Shown here: positions 59,501-64,000 of the stretch, one piece after another | Layout: the number at the start of each line of letters is the position of its first letter | Position numbering within the stretch: the first letter of the stretch is position 1 | Assembly (NCBI RefSeq): GCF_019578655.1 | Contig: NC_063260.1 | Coordinates: 30,838,888 to 30,902,887 of the forward strand | Source: Ricinus communis | Lineage: Eukaryota > Streptophyta > Magnoliopsida > Malpighiales > Euphorbiaceae | DNA length: 64,000 nucleotides | Direction of reading: 5' to 3' | Notes under the pieces: generated by a model | Database searches by the model: none | What the model saw: only the letters and a program-made list of their open reading frames with translations | Told to the model about the DNA's origin: nothing | Program-made: the position numbers and the translations under genes

Positions 59501-61957
59501 TTTTAATTTCCTATCAAATAAATACATTCTAAAAAGATATTAGCATGTTAGATTTTTCTTTCTTCAATAATTTTATATTTTCAGAGTGGCTTTTATTTCT
59601 ATAAAAGTATTTTTTTATTTTTTATAGAATATAAATCTAAGAGAAATTAAATTTGAAAAGCAACAATCTTGGATTTTTTTTGTATTAATTTTTTTTAGAA
59701 TGTTAATCTCAATAGTTATAAACTGGAATACTAATTCAATTACAATATATTATGAAAAATAATATAATTCCTATTAATGATCTTACGATAATTTCTTCTT
59801 AACTAATAGAAAATAAACTTGTGGAAGATAATGTTTATTTTTCTTCAAAATAATAATACTAATTAAAATTCAGTATTTGGTTTTATAAAATCTTCCTAAG
59901 CACTTATTCTTAATCTGCTGAATCAAAATTAATATATATAAGAAAAAGGCAAATAGAAAATGACAGAATCCAATCCATTAATTATTGAGCGTAGGATAGG
60001 ATGATAGCGCTCTATATTTCCCGTGACAGACTTTGTAAAGGTATGTGTCTTCAATACGTTTCCCTCTTTGCTTGCATTTATAATAAGGCAAGTGGACCGT
60101 CTGACACGACGCTAAAAGGGCAGGCATGTATTTTTACTTTTAGTTTTTAAAGAAAATACAAATATTTTATTTATATAAAAAGTTTATAAATATTTATTTT
60201 CTATTTAAATAATAATTTCAATATAAAAATAAACTTAAAATAAATAAAATAAAAGCTCATTATTTCTATTTTAAAATAAATAATTTTTATATAAATAATA
60301 CACTGAAATTTAATTATAATTTTAAAAATATAAAAATTATTTTCATTTTTATTTTAAAAATAATATAAATAAACACAACATTTTATCTCTATTTTTATTT
60401 AAAAACAAAATACAGAATATATTTAGCTATAGCTGTTTTTCACTAAACAGTTATACTAAAACGTTTAATTTATATTTAAAAGACAACAAATAATAGCTAA
60501 GTTAGTTTCAATCAGCCTATTAATCGTATTAATTTATTTTTTTCATATAGACTAACAAATTTGATTTAATTTTTTTATTTATTTTTACACTATTATTTTT
60601 ATTAATATTTATTAATAATAATTTACTTAATTTTATTTTATAATAATTAAATAAATATAATATTTATAATTATAATATCTAAAATAAAAAAATTATTAAA
60701 AAGTTAATTTAATATTTTTAATATTTATTATTTAATATAATAATAACTGCTAATAAAAATTTATTAAATAATTTAATTTATTAATCTAAATTATCTACTA
60801 TCAGCCATCTATTCATAGTTTTTATTAGTAAATATCTAATTCATTGATTTTGATTTGTATTATTATTATTATTTTATTATTATTATTATCATAGTTAATG
60901 GAAATTGAAAAAGGAGATTTATTTACGCCCGACTTTTACCCTTTGAAAAGCAACGCCTTCTGTTTATTCTCCTCCTCCCCGGCAAAGTTACCGACATTAT
61001 ATATCAAATCAAACTGCCTTACAACGTTAGTTTCATCGTTAATGTCCAAAATACCCTTCAAGGAAAATTTGCTATAAATCATTTGAGTACTCTTTTGTTT
61101 TTTTTTTTTTTCTTTCGAAGAAGAAATCATTAGAGTTGTTATGCATTAATAAAGTTATTTATTATTAATTAATAAAGTTTGTTATATTCCTATTCCTAAT
61201 ATTTCCCACATTAAACTAAGCTGATGAATTTGATTTAGTCAAATATAAACTGTTGATAAATGAATTAAAATTTATAAATTGTCAATTTTGACAAAATTAA
61301 AATATATGTAAGAAAGAAAAATTTAGAGTTGAATTTCATTGACAAAATATATTTATTAATAAATTCAAATATTCAGGATTATACTAAATAAATAATCCAT
61401 TCATATCTTTTAAAATCTTTCATTATCATTGTATATATTTTATTAATTCTTAACTATATTTTAGATTGTTTTGATAATTTTTTTAGAAATAACCATACAA
61501 ATGTAAATTTAATGAGACTATATTGAAAATGATATTTTCTTAAAAAGATTTGGTAAAAATTTAAATATATGGGAGTAACTATTTATCTTTTGAATTTAGA
61601 ATTTTATTTAAAAATCTAATATCTAGTAATTATATTTAATAGAGAAAGGAACCCAAACCATAAAACATAATCATCAAAAGTTTCATTACCGTTGAGAGTA
61701 ATAATAACCAAAAAAGAATGGAAAAGGAAAAATTTGTAGCAATTAAAAGGGTAAAAGAGTAAAATTAATGACTTGTCTTAAAGAGAGGTAAAGAGCACAA
61801 GTTAAGCACAACAACGTATCCATCTCCCTCCCTCCATCCCTTCCCCACGCAATTCCAAAAACCTCATAAAACCCCTCCTCCCTCCTCAACATTTCTAGAG
61901 AGAGAAATTTAGAATTTCATTTTTAGAGAGAGAAACCAAAGAAAGATAATAATAATA
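56532..61957. other. Long AT-rich spacer between gene H and PUB8
   Basis: About 5.4 kb without a recognised gene. A small purine-rich tract 'agaagagaagagaagag' lies near 56990. A GC-richer patch 'gatcggtccggttcacggt' (about 57998) has the look of repetitive DNA. Two overlapping open frames near 58065–58350 show no domain. From 58400 to 61750 the sequence is very AT-rich. The last 150 bases are CT-rich ('ctccctccctccatccc') and GAGA-rich, as in many plant 5' leaders, and a TATA-like 'cataaaac' lies near 61864. Confidence 0.45.
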
Positions 61958-63082
61958 ATGGGAACTCACCTTCCTGAAGATTTCAAATGCCCAATTTCAC
62001 TGGAAATAATGTCCGACCCGGTTATTCTATCATCGGGTCACACCTTTGACCGTTCATCAATCCAGCGATGGTTAGACTCCGGTCACCGTACTTGTCCTAT
62101 TACTAAATTACCTCTCCCTGAACACCCTCCTTTAATCCCTAACCATGCTCTTAGAAGTCTTATTTCCAATTTTACCCTCCTTTTTTCTTCGAAATTACAA
62201 CATCCTAACACACCACCACCACCAAAATCACCAAACCCGCAAACCCTAATTTCAACTCTTACTTCTCCATCTTCTCCTCTTAATTCCAAGCTTGATTCGC
62301 TCTCTCGACTCATTAGAATCACAAAGTTAGACCCCTTTCTTCGCCGACAGCTGACTGAGTCAGGAGCTGTGTCTGCTGTTCTTAACTGTGTTAACTCGCC
62401 CGAGTTAGCTCTCCAAGAAAAGGCGCTAACTTTATTACTTAATCTCTCTCTTGACGATGATAACAAAGTGGGTTTAGTAGCAGAAGGTGCAATTAGGCGT
62501 GTGGTAGCGATATTGCGATCTGGGTCCCCGGATTGTCGTGCTATAGGGTGCACTATACTGACTAGTTTAGCTGTTGTTGAAGTTAATAAAGCTACTATTG
62601 GGGCTTATCCAAATGCAATTCAAGCACTGGTATCAATCTTAAGTTGTGGGAAAGGCAGAGAGGTGAAAGAATCAGCAACGGCTTTGTATGCTATATGTTC
62701 ATTTGTTGATAATAGAAGGCGAGCTGTGGAATTCGGGGCTGTGCCTATTTTGGTGAGAATTTGCGGAATGGGGCTAGAGAGAGCTGTGGAAGTGTTGAAT
62801 GTGTTGGTTAAGTGTAAAGAAGGGAGAGAAGAGATGGTGAGGATTAATGGGTGTGTTAAGGTCTTGGTTAATGTGATTAAGAATGGGAGTTCTAGAGGGC
62901 TTCAATGTGCACTTTTTACTTTGAATTGTTTGTGTTGTTATAGTTTGGACATTTGTCTGGAAGCTATAAAAGAAGGAGTTTTAGAGATATGTGTTAGATT
63001 GGTAGAGGATGAGAATGAGAAAATAATGAGGAATGCTTCAAGTTTGGTGCAGACATTAAGTGGGTGTCGCTTGGTGGATTGA
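61958..63082 (+). CDS. PUB8: U-box/ARM-repeat E3 ubiquitin ligase, PUB8-like
   Basis: A single-exon frame of 374 residues from an ATG preceded by a CT/GA-rich leader. The U-box (~7–80) starts EDFKCPISLEIMSDPVI, with SGHTFDRSSIQRWLDSG and CPITKLPL; this fold recruits the E2 enzyme. Armadillo repeats (~125–370) follow, with LQEKALTLLLNLSLDDDNK, AVVEVNKATIG and ESATALYAICSF. The length and sequence agree well with Arabidopsis PUB8 (At4g21350). It lacks the N-terminal UND domain of ARC1-type proteins. The likely role is substrate ubiquitination in the cytosol; targets are unknown. Poly(A) signal AATAAA at 63259–63264. Intact and probably functional; not part of the kinase family. Confidence 0.93.
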   Translation: MGTHLPEDFKCPISLEIMSDPVILSSGHTFDRSSIQRWLDSGHRTCPITKLPLPEHPPLIPNHALRSLISNFTLLFSSKLQHPNTPPPPKSPNPQTLISTLTSPSSPLNSKLDSLSRLIRITKLDPFLRRQLTESGAVSAVLNCVNSPELALQEKALTLLLNLSLDDDNKVGLVAEGAIRRVVAILRSGSPDCRAIGCTILTSLAVVEVNKATIGAYPNAIQALVSILSCGKGREVKESATALYAICSFVDNRRRAVEFGAVPILVRICGMGLERAVEVLNVLVKCKEGREEMVRINGCVKVLVNVIKNGSSRGLQCALFTLNCLCCYSLDICLEAIKEGVLEICVRLVEDENEKIMRNASSLVQTLSGCRLVD

Positions 63083-64000
63083 CGCATGGTCACTATGGAG
63101 GTGAGTCGGGGGTTTCTGGTTATGGGTTCTGGATTTTTGTTTTTTGATGATATGGATTCTCTCTCTCCTTTGTTGGATAGTTCTGTGTACAAATGAAAGG
63201 AAAAGATTAGAGTTTGATGGGGAATGCGTCCCTTATTTAAAAAAATTTTGTACATTTCAATAAATCAGTCCCTGAATTCAGACTAGTGTAGTTGAGAAGG
63301 TTTCAATTTGGTTCCTAAATTGTAATTTGTCACGATGTAGAAATTTTTTATCTTTAAACCATTTTAGATCTCTTCCTCTTTTCTGATTAAATTATTTTCT
63401 GTTAGTTTTGTTGAATGATAGGAGAAATAGTAACTGAATCATATATCTTGTACATCTTGGTTTGTATTAAATATAAACCCTTTTCAGATTGTATGCAAAC
63501 TTTAATAGCCATGGAATTAGCATTATTTCTGCTTGTGCTAACCCAGTTTATCCCAAACCATCATGTTGATATTGCCATTCCTTTCTTATAGTAAGGTATC
63601 ATTACTTGCTTCCTGTTCCCCATTGAACATGAAGGTTCATTGGGCTCTCCTCTGAGAGCTCATTGATTAACTTTACATATCAACCTTAGGGACAGCAATG
63701 CTCAAAATTTCTTTAAAATCATAGCTTGTGTGATTTCATCCAATCTCTTATGCAAACAGGTATCTATTCTTACAGCTGAATTGAGTTGAAATGGAATTTT
63801 GACATCATCTCTTAAATAAGTGGATACTGATTATGAGAAAATGGTAATATAATTTTTAAGGCTTGTAAAGGATGATAAAATTATATTAGGTTGCGTCATG
63901 CTTTTCACAGTGCTTAAATGAAACAGGGTTTGTTTGTTGGATCAAATGAATGAAGATTTTTTTCGCTGTTTTATAGCAGTATCTGAAGTGTTATACAACG
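63083..64000. other. PUB8 3' region and right flank
   Basis: Contains the 3' untranslated region of the PUB8-like gene (AATAAA at 63259) and about 700 bases of flanking sequence with no recognised gene. Confidence 0.5.

Overview
This is plant nuclear DNA from a eudicot. It is AT-rich, the genes are split by GT–AG introns, and the gene families and mobile elements are those of flowering plants. Malpighiales is possible, but the species cannot be fixed from the sequence. The window is dominated by a head-to-tail, all-plus-strand array of G-type (S-locus/B-lectin) receptor-like kinases (SD1 class). Each intact gene has the same seven-exon layout: exon 1 encodes signal peptide, B-lectin, S-locus glycoprotein, EGF-like and PAN domains; exon 2 the membrane span; exons 3–7 the cytoplasmic Ser/Thr kinase and C-terminal tail. 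All five intact genes splice in frame across seven exons: A (10850–16545), B (17714–21328), C (23017–26817), D (30250–33594) and H (52701–56531).

Layout. 0–4.3 kb: two decayed kinase relics, one carrying a LINE fragment. 4.3–10.8 kb: AT-rich spacer with degenerate repeats and a long-arm hairpin element. 10.8–26.8 kb: three intact kinases of one subfamily (At4g27290-like). 26.8–30.2 kb: spacer with a second fold-back element and a perfect 62-bp duplication just upstream of gene D. 30.2–56.5 kb: a second subfamily (At1g11410/RKS-like), with intact genes D and H at the ends and relics and pseudogenes between them. 34.3–39.1 kb: a decayed minus-strand endogenous pararetrovirus (Caulimoviridae) with a striking repeat-built promoter region. 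42.4–42.75 kb: a minus-strand aconitase pseudogene fragment. 47.8–48.75 kb: a third fold-back element. 51.09–51.84 kb: a solo LTR with intact 5-bp target-site duplication. 56.5–62 kb: AT-rich spacer. 61958–63082: an intact single-exon U-box/ARM E3 ligase (PUB8-like).

Biology. The array shows birth-and-death evolution: conserved receptors alternate with copies broken by nonsense codons, frameshifts, lost exons and insertions. The receptors probably sense extracellular carbohydrate or lipid ligands at the plasma membrane. U-box/ARM proteins are known partners of some S-domain kinases, so the neighbouring PUB gene is suggestive, but adjacency is not evidence of interaction. No wholly new system is evident. 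The most unusual items are the pararetroviral control region (four 20-bp repeats plus a duplicated TATA module facing gene D), its uninterrupted 269-residue ORF of unknown function, and the hidden aconitase fragment.
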